The notes under the pieces are model-generated. The model saw nothing but the letters and a program-made list of their open reading frames with translations, was not told the DNA's origin and searched no databases. This document shows positions 17,788 to 27,587 of a stretch of 64,000 bases of DNA, piece by piece; positions within the stretch are counted from its first letter, which is position 1; each line of letters opens with the position of its first letter. The stretch comes from Enterobacteriaceae endosymbiont of Donacia thalassina (GTDB lineage: Bacteria; Pseudomonadota; Gammaproteobacteria; Enterobacterales; Enterobacteriaceae). The stretch covers positions 250,233 to 314,232 of the forward strand of contig NZ_CP046188.1 in NCBI RefSeq assembly GCF_012568245.1, in the 5' to 3' direction. The translations under genes and the position numbers were made by a program.

Positions 17788-17835
17788 TTTATTATCCTTT
17801 ATTAAATTTTTATAAATTATTTAAATTTAAAATAA

Positions 17836-17952
17836 TTATCCTTGACGTTGTTTATGTTTAGGATCTGTTTTACAAAACACATATATTATTCTATTTCTAC
17901 GAATAATTTTACAATTACGACATAATTTTTTTATTGAAGCACGAACTTTCAT
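17836..17952 (-). CDS. rpmJ: 50S ribosomal protein L36
   Basis: This 38-residue gene is very short. It encodes [19 protein letters not shown] followed by a tail ending [10 protein letters not shown], equal in length to E. coli L36. The zinc-binding set is complete: two Cys in LCRNC, the third in VFCK and the His in PKHKQ. It closes the spc operon between secY and rpsM, exactly as in E. coli. It is the primary (zinc-containing) L36 paralogue. Confidence 0.96.
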   Translation of the reverse strand: MKVRASIKKLCRNCKIIRRNRIIYVFCKTDPKHKQRQG

Positions 17953-17985
17953 TATATTATATCTCCAAAAAATATTTAATATATA

Positions 17986-19320
17986 TTATCCTTTTAAATT
18001 AATTTTCTTAAGTATAGACTCATATTGAGTAGACATAATTAATGTTTGAATTTGTACAATAAAATCTATAATTACAACTATTACTATAAGTAAAGATGTA
18101 CCACTTAAATAAAATGGAACAGTAAGCATACTACGTAAAAATTCTGGTATAAGACAAATAAAAGTAATGTATAGACTACCTGTAAATGTTAACCGCATAA
18201 TTATTTTTTTTATATATTTAGCTGTTTGTTCTCCTGGTCTAATACCAGAAATATATGCACCAGATTTTTTTAAATTATCTGCAGTTTCCTTTGGATTAAA
18301 AATTAGCATAGTATAAAAAAAACAAAAAAATATAATTGCGAAAATATATAATCCAATATATATTGGTTGTCTAGGTTGTAAAGATATAGCAATATTCTTT
18401 AAAAAATTATAATTAGTAATGTTACTAAGCCATGAGAATATAGTAGAAATAAATAAAATTATACTAGAAGAAAATATTGCAGGAATGACTCCAGAAATAT
18501 TAATTTTTAATGGTAAATGAGTATTCTGTTGCATATTATTATACATTTGTCTACCATAATATTTTCTAGTAGCATATTGTACATTAATTTTTCTTTGTCC
18601 TTTTTCAATAAAAACAATAAATAGAGTTATTAAAAATGTTAAAAACAATAAAATAAAAATAATGTAAAAATTTAAATTTCCTTGTTTAATTTGTTCTATA
18701 ATTTGTCCTATATTAATAGGCAACGTAGTAATAATACCTATTACTATAATAATAGAAACTCCATTACCAATTCCTCTTTTTGTAATTTGTCTACCTAACC
18801 ACATTAAAAATGTAGTACCTGTAATTAAACTTAAATTAGAAATGATAAAAAAATCAATATTAGGATTTATTACTAAATTATTTAATCCTGGTAAATTAGG
18901 TAATCCAGTAGTTATTCCTACTGCTTGAATACAGGATAAAATTAATGTAGTATATTTAGTATATTTATTAATTTTTCTTTTACCTTCTTCACCCTCTTTT
19001 TTTAAAGAAATAAAAAAAGGATGTACTAGTGTTAAAAGTTGCATAATAATAGAAGAAGATATATACGGCATCACACCTAAAGCAAATATTGATGCTCTAC
19101 TAAGAGCTCCTCCAGAAAACATATTAAACATATCAATAATAGTACCATGTTGTTTAATAATTAAAGAATGTAATATACTAATATTAATACCTGGAATAGG
19201 TATAAATGAACCTATACGGAAAATAATTATAGAAGTTAATAAAAATATAAATCTTTCTTTTAACTCAATAAAACCTTTTTTAGTACTTTGAAAATTTAAT
19301 TGTTTAAATGATTTAATCAT
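17986..19320 (-). CDS. secY: Protein translocase subunit SecY
   Basis: SecY forms the protein-conducting channel of the inner membrane with SecE and SecG. The 444 residues match E. coli (443), with about ten membrane segments. Conserved pieces include [19 protein letters not shown] [19 protein letters not shown] near residue 80, the [15 protein letters not shown] cytoplasmic loop, [11 protein letters not shown], and the C-terminal [14 protein letters not shown] loop that binds ribosome and SecA. It is in its usual place in the spc operon. An active Sec pathway fits the retained porin, which needs export. Confidence 0.97.
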   Translation of the reverse strand: MIKSFKQLNFQSTKKGFIELKERFIFLLTSIIIFRIGSFIPIPGINISILHSLIIKQHGTIIDMFNMFSGGALSRASIFALGVMPYISSSIIMQLLTLVHPFFISLKKEGEEGKRKINKYTKYTTLILSCIQAVGITTGLPNLPGLNNLVINPNIDFFIISNLSLITGTTFLMWLGRQITKRGIGNGVSIIIVIGIITTLPINIGQIIEQIKQGNLNFYIIFILLFLTFLITLFIVFIEKGQRKINVQYATRKYYGRQMYNNMQQNTHLPLKINISGVIPAIFSSSIILFISTIFSWLSNITNYNFLKNIAISLQPRQPIYIGLYIFAIIFFCFFYTMLIFNPKETADNLKKSGAYISGIRPGEQTAKYIKKIIMRLTFTGSLYITFICLIPEFLRSMLTVPFYLSGTSLLIVIVVIIDFIVQIQTLIMSTQYESILKKINLKG

Positions 19321-19327
19321 TTATTAT

Positions 19328-19756
19328 CTATTCCTCAATTATACCACCTAATTTTTTTATAATTATTTTGACACTTTTTGTACAATTTAATTTAATAATT
19401 TTTTTTGGAGATATTATATCTCCTTTATTAATAATTTTAATATATTTAATTTTTTTACTAATTATTTTATTTAATTTTAAAATATTTAGATTAATAAAAT
19501 CACTATTTATTTTAGCTAAATCTCCTAATCTTACTTCTTTAAAGAAGATATTTTTTTTTGATTTAAAACCAAATTTTGGTAATCTTCTGTGTAAAGGACT
19601 TTGTCCTCCCTCAAATAATTTATTAATATTATAACCAGATCTAGATTTTTGTCCTTTATGACCTCTCCCACTTGTTTTACCTTTTCCTGAACCAATTCCT
19701 CTACCTAATCTTTTTTTATTCTTTTTAATTTTAGAAAATAAATTATTTAAATTCAT
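19328..19756 (-). CDS. rplO: 50S ribosomal protein L15
   Basis: L15 binds 23S rRNA late in 50S assembly. The 142 residues match E. coli (144). The N-terminal Gly/Lys/Arg-rich extension [32 protein letters not shown] segment (about residues 15-42) and [16 protein letters not shown] are well conserved; the C-terminal half is Ile/Lys-rich and diverged but colinear. It lies one base after rpmD and eight bases before secY in the spc operon. Confidence 0.96.
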   Translation of the reverse strand: MNLNNLFSKIKKNKKRLGRGIGSGKGKTSGRGHKGQKSRSGYNINKLFEGGQSPLHRRLPKFGFKSKKNIFFKEVRLGDLAKINSDFINLNILKLNKIISKKIKYIKIINKGDIISPKKIIKLNCTKSVKIIIKKLGGIIEE

Positions 19757-19757
19757 A

Positions 19758-19937
19758 TTAATATGAAACCTTTATCATATAAGATATTTTTTTAATCATC
19801 CCCAAAATACTAGGTGTATTTTTTTTTATAACAGTATGCCCAATATATTTTAATCCTAAACTAATTAAAATTGCTTTATGTTTAGGTAATCTACCTATAG
19901 AACTTTTAATTTGTGTAATCTTAATATTTTTTAACAC
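19758..19937 (-). CDS. rpmD: 50S ribosomal protein L30 (GTG start)
   Basis: The 59-residue protein aligns over its whole length with E. coli L30 (59): it begins [20 protein letters not shown], continues GLKYIGHTV, and ends MIKVSY. The start is GTG at 19937, the only start codon that gives the family length; it lies inside the rpsE 3' end, overlapping it by 17 bases in another frame. That overlap suggests translational coupling to rpsE. A gap of one base separates it from rplO. Confidence 0.95.
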   Translation of the reverse strand: MLKNIKITQIKSSIGRLPKHKAILISLGLKYIGHTVIKKNTPSILGMIKKISYMIKVSY

Positions 19938-20448
19938 TATGCATATTCCTTTTTATTTCTTCTATAGTTTTATTTCTTTTAGCCGCAATCATTTTTAATG
20001 AATGTATATTTGATAATCCTTTTATAGTTGCTTTAACTATATTAATTGGATTTGTAGAACCATAAGCTTTCGCTAAAACATTATATATTCCTACTACTTC
20101 TAATACCGCTCTCATAGCTCCACCTGCAATAATACCTGTTCCTTCATAAGCTGGTTGTATAAAAACATAAGAACCAGTATGATAACTCCTAATAGGGTAT
20201 TGAATTGTATTATTATTGAGGATAATATTTATCATATTTTTTTTAGCTTTTTCCATAGCTTTTTGTATTGCATTAGGTACTTCTTTTGCTTTACCATATC
20301 CAAAACCAATTCTTCCTTTACCATTACCAACTACAGTTAATGCTGTAAAAGAAAAAATACGTCCACCTTTAACAGTTTTAGATACTCTATTAACAGAAAT
20401 TAATTTTTCTTTTAATTCGTTATTTTGATTTTTATCATAAATGTTCAT
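19921..20448 (-). CDS. rpsE: 30S ribosomal protein S5
   Basis: S5 works with S4 and S12 in decoding accuracy and lines the mRNA entry. The 175 residues match E. coli (167) with a slightly longer N-terminus and tail. The double-stranded RNA-binding domain (about 20-75) has [20 protein letters not shown], and the C-terminal domain has [23 protein letters not shown] and [14 protein letters not shown]. It is in the spc operon between rplR and rpmD, overlapping the latter. Confidence 0.97.
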   Translation of the reverse strand: MNIYDKNQNNELKEKLISVNRVSKTVKGGRIFSFTALTVVGNGKGRIGFGYGKAKEVPNAIQKAMEKAKKNMINIILNNNTIQYPIRSYHTGSYVFIQPAYEGTGIIAGGAMRAVLEVVGIYNVLAKAYGSTNPINIVKATIKGLSNIHSLKMIAAKRNKTIEEIKRNMHSVKKY

Positions 20449-20471
20449 AAAATTTTTTCTTTTAAAAAATG

Positions 20472-20825
20472 TTAAAATTTTAAACCTGTTTGACGTGCAG
20501 CTTCTGCTAATGCTTTAATACGTCCATGATATTTAAATCCTGAACGATCAAATGAAATACTTAAAATACCTTTTTTTATAGTTCTGTTAGCTATTTTTTT
20601 ACCTATAAAAATAGCAGCTTTTATATTTCCAGTATATATTAATTTTTGTTTTATTTTTTTTTCTAAAGTTGAAGCTGTTACTAATATTTTGTTATTTACA
20701 GAAATTATTTGTGCATATATATGACGAGAAGTACGATGTATTGACAAACGTATTATTTTAAATTTTTGTAAATTTCTACGAAATTTAGTTGCTCTACGTA
20801 TACGAGAAATTTTCTTAATATTCAT
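20472..20825 (-). CDS. rplR: 50S ribosomal protein L18
   Basis: L18 binds 5S rRNA together with L5 and L25. The 117 residues equal E. coli. The N-terminus is basic ([14 protein letters not shown]), followed by [16 protein letters not shown] and the highly conserved C-terminus [27 protein letters not shown]. It lies in the spc operon between rplF and rpsE. Confidence 0.97.
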   Translation of the reverse strand: MNIKKISRIRRATKFRRNLQKFKIIRLSIHRTSRHIYAQIISVNNKILVTASTLEKKIKQKLIYTGNIKAAIFIGKKIANRTIKKGILSISFDRSGFKYHGRIKALAEAARQTGLKF

Positions 20826-20853
20826 AATTTTTTTTATAATCTTTTATTTTATC

Positions 20854-21387
20854 TTATTTTTTTTTTGTTTCTTTAATTTTAATTATTTCATTACTGTAAC
20901 GAATTCCTTTACCTTTATATGGTTCAGGAGGTCGATAAGATCTTATATTTGCAGCTACTTGTCCTAAAAGTTGTTTATTAGCTCCTGTTAAAATTATTTC
21001 ATTTTGATTAACACATTTTCCAGTAATACCTTTCGGTAAATTAAAATTTATTGGATGAGAAAACCCTAATAATAAATTAAGTATATTATTTTTAATTGAA
21101 AATTTATAACCTACACCAAATAATATTAATTTTTTTTTAAAACCTATTGTTACACCAATAATCATAGAATTCATCAGAGAACTAGCTGTACCAGCTTGAG
21201 TCCAACCATCTTTACATTTTTTTTTTGGTTCAAATAATAATTTATTTTTTTTAAAAATTATTTTAACTTTTTTATTAAAAGTATTTTCTAGTATCCCATT
21301 CTTACCTTTAATATTTATTTTCTGTCCATTAATATTAATTTTAGTATTATCTGGGATAATAATAAATTTTTTAGCTATTCTAGACAT
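20854..21387 (-). CDS. rplF: 50S ribosomal protein L6
   Basis: L6 sits near the factor-binding site of the 50S subunit. The 177 residues equal E. coli. The protein begins MSRIAKKFIIIPDN, has two similar domains, and its second domain carries GANKQLLGQVAANIRSYRPPEPYKGKGIRY, the strongest family signature. The first domain is Lys/Ile-enriched. It is in the spc operon between rpsH and rplR. Confidence 0.97.
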   Translation of the reverse strand: MSRIAKKFIIIPDNTKININGQKINIKGKNGILENTFNKKVKIIFKKNKLLFEPKKKCKDGWTQAGTASSLMNSMIIGVTIGFKKKLILFGVGYKFSIKNNILNLLLGFSHPINFNLPKGITGKCVNQNEIILTGANKQLLGQVAANIRSYRPPEPYKGKGIRYSNEIIKIKETKKK

Positions 21388-21404
21388 TATTTATATACCT
21401 TTTT

Positions 21405-21797
21405 TTAGGATACATAACATATAATTTCACCACCTATTCCATAATAACGTGCGGTATAATCAGTCATTATTCCTTTAGATGTAGAAATAATAGCAATACC
21501 TAAACCAGCCATCACTTTAGGTAAAAATTTTTTTTTTTTATAAATTCTTAAGCTAGGACGACTAATACAATATATTTTTTCTATAACACCTTTCCCTTTA
21601 AAATATTTTAAAGTAATTTCTAATAAAAAATTTCTTTTTTTAATAAGATCAAAATTTCTAATATATCCTTCAACTTTTAAAATGTTAGCAATAGATTCTT
21701 TTAATTTTGAATATTGCATAAAAATTTTAGATTTATGTGACAATTGACCATTACGTATACGTGTTAACATATCTGCAATTGGATTTTGTATACTCAT
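21405..21797 (-). CDS. rpsH: 30S ribosomal protein S8
   Basis: S8 binds the central domain of 16S rRNA early in assembly. The 130 residues equal E. coli. [18 protein letters not shown] opens the protein, and the C-terminus has the signature [20 protein letters not shown] followed by GGEIICYV. In E. coli S8 is the translational repressor of the spc operon, acting at the rplE start; no matching RNA structure could be identified here by eye. Confidence 0.97.
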   Translation of the reverse strand: MSIQNPIADMLTRIRNGQLSHKSKIFMQYSKLKESIANILKVEGYIRNFDLIKKRNFLLEITLKYFKGKGVIEKIYCISRPSLRIYKKKKFLPKVMAGLGIAIISTSKGIMTDYTARYYGIGGEIICYVS

Positions 21798-21828
21798 ATA
21801 AAGTTATCCTATATTAGTTTATAATAAA

Positions 21829-22134
21829 TTACCAACTAGATTTTTTTAATCCTGGAATATCTCCTTTCATTGCAGCTTCTCTTAATTTAATTCTACTTAA
21901 TCCAAATTTTCTTAAAAATGCATGTGGCCGACCAGTTATTTTACATCTATTTCTTTGTCTTGATAAACTAGAATCTCTCGGTAAGGATTGTAATTTAAAT
22001 ATAGCATCCCAGCGAGATTTATCAGATGTATTTATATCAGAAATAATTTTTTTTAATTTTTTTCTTTTTAAAAAAAATTTTTTTCCTAATTTTATTCTTT
22101 TTAATTCACGTGCTTTAATAGATTCTTTTGCCAT
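21829..22134 (-). CDS. rpsN: 30S ribosomal protein S14
   Basis: S14 is a head protein of the 30S subunit. The 101 residues equal E. coli. This is the zinc-free long form: it starts [16 protein letters not shown] and ends with the conserved [20 protein letters not shown] and [11 protein letters not shown]; only a single Cys remains where the zinc form has four. It lies in the spc operon between rplE and rpsH. Confidence 0.97.
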   Translation of the reverse strand: MAKESIKARELKRIKLGKKFFLKRKKLKKIISDINTSDKSRWDAIFKLQSLPRDSSLSRQRNRCKITGRPHAFLRKFGLSRIKLREAAMKGDIPGLKKSSW

Positions 22135-22151
22135 TTTATAAACCTTTTTTA

Positions 22152-22688
22152 TTATCTAAATGGAAAATTAAATGCTTTAAATAAAGCATAACTTTCTTTT
22201 TTTGATATTTTATTAGTTGTTATTGTAATATCTAATCCACGAATATGATCTATTTTATCAAAATTAATTTCTGGAAAAATTATTTGTTCTTTTATTCCTA
22301 TACTATAATTACCATCTTTATCAAAAGATTTTTGGGATAAACCTCTAAAATCTCTAATTCTAGGAATTACTATCCATAATAAACGTTCAAAAAAATTCCA
22401 CATCTTTTTTTTTCTTAAAGTAACTTTACATCCAATAGGATATCCTTTTCTTATTTTAAAAGCAGCTATTGATTTATGAGATTTTGTAATTATTGGTTTT
22501 TGTCCACTAATCATAATTAAATCATTTATAGCATTATTTAAATGTTTTTTATCAGAAATAACTTTTCCTACACCCATATTTAAAGTAATTTTTTTTATAC
22601 AAGGAACTTGCATTATAGAAGTATATTTAAATTTTAATATTAAATTTTTTATTATTTTATTTTTGTAAAAATTATATAATTTTGACAT
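22152..22688 (-). CDS. rplE: 50S ribosomal protein L5
   Basis: L5 binds 5S rRNA and contacts S13 across the subunit interface. The 178 residues match E. coli (179): [16 protein letters not shown] near residue 26, [21 protein letters not shown] near 70, [16 protein letters not shown] near 107, and the end [26 protein letters not shown] region. It is in the spc operon between rplX and rpsN. Confidence 0.97.
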   Translation of the reverse strand: MSKLYNFYKNKIIKNLILKFKYTSIMQVPCIKKITLNMGVGKVISDKKHLNNAINDLIMISGQKPIITKSHKSIAAFKIRKGYPIGCKVTLRKKKMWNFFERLLWIVIPRIRDFRGLSQKSFDKDGNYSIGIKEQIIFPEINFDKIDHIRGLDITITTNKISKKESYALFKAFNFPFR

Positions 22689-22705
22689 TAAATATTATCT
22701 CTAAT

Positions 22706-23020
22706 TTATTTTATATTTTTATTATTAGATTTAAAAAATCTTTTTTTTATTCCTTTTTCTTTTTTAATTCCAATACGATCAGCTTTTCCTATATCTTTAT
22801 TAAAGATAGCAATATTAGAAATATGAATACCTGCTTCTTTTTCTATAATTCCTCCTGTATGTGATATTGCAGGATTAGGTTTACTATGTTTTTTAATTAT
22901 ATTTATTCCTTTAATTATTACTAAATTTTTTTTTATAAAAGATTTAATCTTTCCCTTTTTCCCTTTATCTTTACCAGTTAAAATTATTACTTCATCATTA
23001 TAACGTAATTTATATATCAT
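22706..23020 (-). CDS. rplX: 50S ribosomal protein L24
   Basis: L24 starts assembly of the 50S subunit and sits at the exit tunnel. The 104 residues equal E. coli. The KOW motif [17 protein letters not shown] near residue 8 is intact; [19 protein letters not shown] follows near residue 56. The C-terminal 20 residues are almost only Lys, Asn, Ile and Phe. It lies in the spc operon between rplN and rplE. Confidence 0.96.
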   Translation of the reverse strand: MIYKLRYNDEVIILTGKDKGKKGKIKSFIKKNLVIIKGINIIKKHSKPNPAISHTGGIIEKEAGIHISNIAIFNKDIGKADRIGIKKEKGIKKRFFKSNNKNIK

Positions 23021-23041
23021 ATATTTATATCTCTTACTTAA

Positions 23042-23413
23042 TTAAATAACTTCAGGAGCTAATGAAATAATTTTCATAAATTTTTCATTTCTTAATTCTC
23101 TAGTAATAGGACCAAAAATTCTTGTTCCAATTATTTGCTCATTAGTATCATTTAATAAAACACATGAATTATGATCAAATCTTATTATAGAACCATCAGA
23201 ACGTCTTATTCCTTTTTTTGTTCTAACTATTACTGCTTTTAATACATCACCTTTTTTTACTTTTCCTCTAGGAATTGCATCTTTTACAGTAACTTTGATT
23301 ATATCTCCAATATTAGCATAACGACGTCGTGATCCTCCTAGAACTTTAATACACATAACATTCTTAGCACCAGAATTATCTGCTACATTTAGTTTTGTAT
23401 GTTCTTGTATCAT
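23042..23413 (-). CDS. rplN: 50S ribosomal protein L14
   Basis: L14 contacts 16S rRNA in an intersubunit bridge. The 123 residues equal E. coli and are very conserved: [27 protein letters not shown] at the start, [14 protein letters not shown] [20 protein letters not shown], and [24 protein letters not shown]. It is the first gene of the spc operon; the 85-bp gap to rpsQ upstream is larger than others in the cluster and is where the spc promoter lies in E. coli. Confidence 0.97.
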   Translation of the reverse strand: MIQEHTKLNVADNSGAKNVMCIKVLGGSRRRYANIGDIIKVTVKDAIPRGKVKKGDVLKAVIVRTKKGIRRSDGSIIRFDHNSCVLLNDTNEQIIGTRIFGPITRELRNEKFMKIISLAPEVI

Positions 23414-23498
23414 ATATTAATTATCTCTATTTTGAATAAATAAAATATTAATTTTTCATATTTTTTAAAAAAAAATCAATAAATATAAAATTTTATTA

Positions 23499-23753
23499 TT
23501 AAATTATTGTTTTTTTTATAATACTTACTAGAATCCAAGATTTAGTTTTTGATAATGGACGGCATTCTTTAATTTCAACAAAATCACCAACATTACATAT
23601 ATTTTTTTCATCATGTACATGTAATTTTGTAGTACGATTAATATATTTACCATAAATAGGATGTTTTATTAATCTATTAATACTTACAATTATTGATTTT
23701 TGCATTTTATTACTTATTACTTTTCCTTTCAAGATTTTTATTTTTTTTTGCAT
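23499..23753 (-). CDS. rpsQ: 30S ribosomal protein S17
   Basis: S17 is a primary 16S rRNA-binding protein with an OB fold. The 84 residues equal E. coli. [18 protein letters not shown] near residue 10, [19 protein letters not shown], and [19 protein letters not shown] are conserved. It is the last gene of the S10 operon. Downstream (23414-23498) is an A/T-rich gap with no hairpin strong enough to call a terminator. Confidence 0.97.
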   Translation of the reverse strand: MQKKIKILKGKVISNKMQKSIIVSINRLIKHPIYGKYINRTTKLHVHDEKNICNVGDFVEIKECRPLSKTKSWILVSIIKKTII

Positions 23754-23757
23754 AATT

Positions 23758-23952
23758 TTATAACCTTTTTTTTCTTTGTGATAAAATTGTTTTTATTCTT
23801 GCAATATTTTTTCTTGATTTTTTAAGTAAATGAGTTTGTTTTAAATTCCCTGATGTTAACTGTATTTTTAAATTAAATTGTTCTCTAGATAAACTTAATA
23901 ATTCATTTTCTAAATCTTTATTATTTTTTTTTATAATTTCATTTATTTTCAT
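23758..23952 (-). CDS. rpmC: 50S ribosomal protein L29
   Basis: L29 lies at the tunnel exit next to the trigger factor site. The 64 residues match E. coli (63): helical, with [19 protein letters not shown] near residue 18 and [16 protein letters not shown] near the C-terminus. It lies between rplP and rpsQ, four bases before the latter, in the S10 operon. Confidence 0.95.
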   Translation of the reverse strand: MKINEIIKKNNKDLENELLSLSREQFNLKIQLTSGNLKQTHLLKKSRKNIARIKTILSQRKKRL

Positions 23953-23964
23953 ATAATGTTTATT

Positions 23965-24366
23965 TTATTTTTTTAAAAAAATAGTTTTAATAGGTAATTT
24001 TGCTGCACCTAATTTTAATGCTTTACGAGCTATATTTTCAGGTACTCCATCAATTTCATACAAAATTCTACCAGGTTGTATTAATGCCACCCAATATTCT
24101 ACATTTCCTTTTCCTTTCCCCATTCTTACTTCTAAAGGTTTTTCTGTTATAGGTTTATCTGGAAAAATTCTAATCCATATTTTTCCCTGTCTTTTAATTG
24201 AATGACTAATAGCTCTTCTTGCTGATTCTATTTGTTTAGAAGTAATTCTCCCCCGATTTATTGCTTTTATTCCATAAGTTCCAAAATTAATATTCATATT
24301 TACAATAACACCACGATTTCTTCCTTTGTGCATTTTTCTAAATTTTGTACGTTTTGGTTGTAACAT
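23965..24366 (-). CDS. rplP: 50S ribosomal protein L16
   Basis: L16 is near the A site and helps tRNA accommodation. The 133 residues are three short of E. coli (136) at the C-terminus. [19 protein letters not shown] opens the protein; [42 protein letters not shown] segments in the middle are nearly identical to enterics, and [11 protein letters not shown] is near the end. It is in the S10 operon between rpsC and rpmC. Confidence 0.97.
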   Translation of the reverse strand: MLQPKRTKFRKMHKGRNRGVIVNMNINFGTYGIKAINRGRITSKQIESARRAISHSIKRQGKIWIRIFPDKPITEKPLEVRMGKGKGNVEYWVALIQPGRILYEIDGVPENIARKALKLGAAKLPIKTIFLKK

Positions 24367-24384
24367 TATAATAAAACCTCTTTT

Positions 24385-25101
24385 TTATTTACGACCTTTA
24401 TTACGTTGTATTCTATAAGAATGAGGATGATGTTTAATGGGTTTTGTAAAAATTAATTTTTTTTTAAAAGTATTTTTTAATATTTCTCCTTTAAAAATCC
24501 AAACTTTTACTCCTATTATTCCATATGTAGTATTTGCTTCAGATAAACTAAAATCAATATCTGCTCTTAAAGTATGTAATGGGACTCTACCTTCTCTATA
24601 CCATTCTTTACGTGCAATTTCTGCACCACCTAAACGTCCACTAACCTCTACTTTTACTCCTTTAGCACCTAATCTCATAGCATTTTGTACTGCTCTTTTC
24701 ATTGCTCTTCTAAACATTATTCTTTTTTCTAATTGTGCTGATATTATATCAGCTACTAATTTTGCTTCTAATTCTGGTTTTCTAACTTCTGTTATATTTA
24801 CTTGAGCGGGGACTCCTGTAATTTCAGAAATTACTTTTCTAAGTTTTTCAACATCTTCTCCTTTTTTACCTATTACTATACCAGGACGTGCTGTATGAAT
24901 ATTAACTCTAATACTTTTTGATGGTCTTTCTATTGTTATTTTTGAAACAGATGCTTTTATTAATTTTTTGTTTAAAAAATTTCTTACTTGTAAATCACTA
25001 TATAAATATTTTGCATAATTTTTTGTATTTGCAAACCAAATAGAATTCCATATTTTTGTAATTCCTAATCTTAATCCATTTGGATGTGTTTTTTGACCCA
25101 T
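24385..25101 (-). CDS. rpsC: 30S ribosomal protein S3
   Basis: S3 lines the mRNA entry channel and has helicase activity with S4 and S5. The 238 residues match E. coli (233). [16 protein letters not shown] opens the protein; the KH domain (about 39-107) has [17 protein letters not shown]; the C-terminal domain has [41 protein letters not shown] motifs. The first base overlaps the stop of rplV (TAATG), implying translational coupling in the S10 operon. Confidence 0.97.
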   Translation of the reverse strand: MGQKTHPNGLRLGITKIWNSIWFANTKNYAKYLYSDLQVRNFLNKKLIKASVSKITIERPSKSIRVNIHTARPGIVIGKKGEDVEKLRKVISEITGVPAQVNITEVRKPELEAKLVADIISAQLEKRIMFRRAMKRAVQNAMRLGAKGVKVEVSGRLGGAEIARKEWYREGRVPLHTLRADIDFSLSEANTTYGIIGVKVWIFKGEILKNTFKKKLIFTKPIKHHPHSYRIQRNKGRK

Positions 25102-25451
25102 TAATTTTTTTCTCCAATTATATTATCTGATAATACAATAGTAATATGACTTGTATATTTTAAAATTCTATCTGAACGACCTTTAGCCCTAGGCATAATA
25201 CGTTTCATATTACTTCCTAAGTCTATAAAAATTTTTAAAATAAATAAATTATCTATATCTAAGCCATAATTATGCTCAGCATTAGCTATAGCTGAATTTA
25301 ATACTTTTTTAATTAAAAATGCAGCTTTTTTATTAGAAAAATTTAAAATATCTAACGCTTTAGATATATTATTTCCTCTAATAATATTAGCTATTAATCT
25401 TAATTTTTGTGCAGAAGAAGGAGCATATTTATGCTTTGCTATAATTTCCAT
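25101..25451 (-). CDS. rplV: 50S ribosomal protein L22
   Basis: L22 lines the peptide exit tunnel. The 116 residues exceed E. coli (110) by a short C-terminal tail. [22 protein letters not shown] at the start, [18 protein letters not shown] in the middle and the tunnel hairpin region [20 protein letters not shown] near residue 85 are conserved. It lies between rpsS and rpsC in the S10 operon, its stop overlapping the rpsC start by one base. Confidence 0.97.
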   Translation of the reverse strand: MEIIAKHKYAPSSAQKLRLIANIIRGNNISKALDILNFSNKKAAFLIKKVLNSAIANAEHNYGLDIDNLFILKIFIDLGSNMKRIMPRAKGRSDRILKYTSHITIVLSDNIIGEKN

Positions 25452-25497
25452 TATTTCTCCTAAATAAAAATAGTATATTTAATACATACATATATTT

Positions 25498-25785
25498 TTA
25501 TTTTTTTAAAGTTTTTTTAATTTTCTTATCTGCTGTATGTCCTCTATATGTACGTGTTGGAGCAAATTCTCCTAGCTTATGCCCAACCATTTCATCCAAA
25601 ATATAAATTGGAATATGTTGTCTACCATTATGAACTGCTATAGTTAATCCAATCATATTAGGAAAAATAGTAGAACGTCTAGACCAAGTACGTAATGGTT
25701 TTTTATCTTTTGTTTTTATTGATTTTTCCACTTTTTTTAATAAATGTTGATCAATAAAAGGACCTTTTTTTAAAGAACGAGGCAT
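25498..25785 (-). CDS. rpsS: 30S ribosomal protein S19
   Basis: S19 forms the 30S head with S13. The 95 residues match E. coli (92): [45 protein letters not shown] and [18 protein letters not shown] are all present. The C-terminal tail is basic. It lies in the S10 operon between rplB and rplV. Confidence 0.98.
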   Translation of the reverse strand: MPRSLKKGPFIDQHLLKKVEKSIKTKDKKPLRTWSRRSTIFPNMIGLTIAVHNGRQHIPIYILDEMVGHKLGEFAPTRTYRGHTADKKIKKTLKK

Positions 25786-25808
25786 ATTTTAATTACCTTT
25801 AATTAATA

Positions 25809-26630
25809 TTATTTATTACGATGTTTAATAATGTATTTATCTGTTCTTTTATTTTTTCTTGTTTTTTTCCCTTTAGTTTGTACACCCCATGGAGTTACAG
25901 GATGTTTCCCAAAATTTTTTCCTTCTCCCCCCCCGTGAGGATGATCTATAGGATTCATCGCAGTTCCTCTAACTGTTGGTCTAACTCCTTTCCATCTTTT
26001 TGCTCCTGCTTTTCCAAAAGATTTTAACATATGTTCATTATTTCCTATTTCTCCTAATGTAGCTCGACAGTTAGCTTGAATTTTACGGATTTCTCCTGAT
26101 TTTAATCTTAAAGTTATATATAAACCTTCTTTTGCAATTAATTGAACATATGTACCAGCAGATCTGGCTATTTGTCCTCCTTTTCCTGGTTTCATTTCAA
26201 CATTATGTAAAATAGTACCAACAGGAATATTATTTAAAGGTAATGTATTACCAATTTTTATATTTACATTTATTCCTGATTCTACAATATCACCAATTTT
26301 AAGATTTTTAGGAGATAGAATATATTTTCTTACTCCATCTTTATATTTAATTAAAGCAATATGAGCAGAACGATTAGGATCATATTCAATACGTTCTACT
26401 ATAGCAGGAATATTATCTTTATTTCTTTTAAAATCTATAATACGATATAATTTTTTATGCCCTCCACCAATATGACGTGTTGTAATACGGCCATAATTGT
26501 TTCTCCCCCCTGTTTTTTTTTTCTTCTCTGTATTAGAAGAAAGAGATCTACCTTTATATAAAGAATGATTAATTATTTTAATCATATGACGTCTACCAGG
26601 AGATGTTGGGTTATATTTTTTTATTGTCAT
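25809..26630 (-). CDS. rplB: 50S ribosomal protein L2
   Basis: L2 is needed for subunit joining and the peptidyl transferase centre. The 273 residues equal E. coli. [14 protein letters not shown] opens the protein; [20 protein letters not shown] near residue 41, [14 protein letters not shown] in the middle, and the functionally critical [18 protein letters not shown] near residue 222 (with the conserved His) are intact. The Gly-Gly-Gly of that motif is encoded by a run of eight G (25927-25934), unusual in this genome. It lies in the S10 operon between rplW and rpsS. Confidence 0.98.
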   Translation of the reverse strand: MTIKKYNPTSPGRRHMIKIINHSLYKGRSLSSNTEKKKKTGGRNNYGRITTRHIGGGHKKLYRIIDFKRNKDNIPAIVERIEYDPNRSAHIALIKYKDGVRKYILSPKNLKIGDIVESGINVNIKIGNTLPLNNIPVGTILHNVEMKPGKGGQIARSAGTYVQLIAKEGLYITLRLKSGEIRKIQANCRATLGEIGNNEHMLKSFGKAGAKRWKGVRPTVRGTAMNPIDHPHGGGEGKNFGKHPVTPWGVQTKGKKTRKNKRTDKYIIKHRNK

Positions 26631-26641
26631 ATTTTATAAAT

Positions 26642-26953
26642 TTAATCCTTATAAATTTTATTTATATTAAAATCAATTTTTTGATTTTTTTCTAAAATTA
26701 TATATGCTTTTTTCCAATTATTACGTTGATAATTATATTTCTTATTTTTTTTTTTTTTACCTTTAACAATTAAAGTATTAACACTTTTAATTTTTACATT
26801 AAAAATTTTTTTTATTACTTTTTTTATATCTATTTTAGTTGCTTTTTTTAAAACTTTTATAATTAAAGTATTTGTTTTTTCTGCAACAAAAGAAGATTTT
26901 TCAGAAATATGAGGTCCTTTTATAATTTTAAAATCATGTTCTTTTAAAATCAT
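26642..26953 (-). CDS. rplW: 50S ribosomal protein L23, with a 14-A run
   Basis: L23 is the docking site for trigger factor and SRP at the tunnel exit. The 103 residues match E. coli (100): KIIKGPHISEKSSFVAEK near residue 8, then the loop containing GKKKKNKK, and a C-terminal half. That loop is encoded by 14 consecutive A (26745-26758), the longest homopolymer noticed in the window; the frame is open as given, but polymerase slippage there would shift it. The start overlaps the rplD stop (ATGA). It is in the S10 operon. Confidence 0.94.
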   Translation of the reverse strand: MILKEHDFKIIKGPHISEKSSFVAEKTNTLIIKVLKKATKIDIKKVIKKIFNVKIKSVNTLIVKGKKKKNKKYNYQRNNWKKAYIILEKNQKIDFNINKIYKD

Positions 26954-27555
26954 TTTAATATCTCTTCTATATGTTTAATAGCATTAACAGTAATAATAAT
27001 TTTATTAGCATTTATTAAATAAATAGGATTTATATTTATTGAATTTTTAATTTTTATATTATATAAATTACGAGATGCTAATAATAAATTATTATCAATA
27101 AATGTTGTAATAATCATTATTTTTTTTACTAAATATTTTTTTAATTTCTCAATTAATAATTTAGTTTTTGGTTTATTTATAGTAAATTCTTTTACTAAAA
27201 TTAATCTTTTTTCTTTAATTAATTTTGAAAAAATACTTTTTAATGCATTACGAAACATTTTTTTATTAATTTTTTTATTATATATTTTATTTTTTGCAGC
27301 AAAAGTAACTCCACCAGAACGCCAAATTGGACTTTTTAAAGATCCTGCTCTGGCTTTTCCAGTACCTTTTTGTTTCCATGGTTTTTTGTTTGATCCTTTT
27401 ATTTCTCCTCTTGTTTTTTGTGCTTTACTTCCTTGTCTCCCTATTGTTCTATAGGATTCTATTAATTGATGTATTAATATTTTGTTATAATTCCTATTAA
27501 AAATAATATCTGAAACTATAACTATTTCTTTAGTATCTTCTGTTATAATTTCCAT
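26950..27555 (-). CDS. rplD: 50S ribosomal protein L4
   Basis: L4 forms part of the exit tunnel and, in E. coli, represses the S10 operon by transcription and translation control. The 201 residues equal E. coli. The tunnel loop AQKTRGEIKGSNKKPWKQKGTGKARAGS-type segment (about residues 43-70) and SPIWRSGGVTF are conserved; the C-terminal domain is diverged and Ile/Lys/Asn-rich. Whether the autoregulation survives cannot be read from the sequence. Its stop overlaps the rplW start. Confidence 0.96.
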   Translation of the reverse strand: MEIITEDTKEIVIVSDIIFNRNYNKILIHQLIESYRTIGRQGSKAQKTRGEIKGSNKKPWKQKGTGKARAGSLKSPIWRSGGVTFAAKNKIYNKKINKKMFRNALKSIFSKLIKEKRLILVKEFTINKPKTKLLIEKLKKYLVKKIMIITTFIDNNLLLASRNLYNIKIKNSININPIYLINANKIIITVNAIKHIEEILK

Positions 27556-27587
27556 TATAAATACCTAGTTAATATATTTATTTTCTA

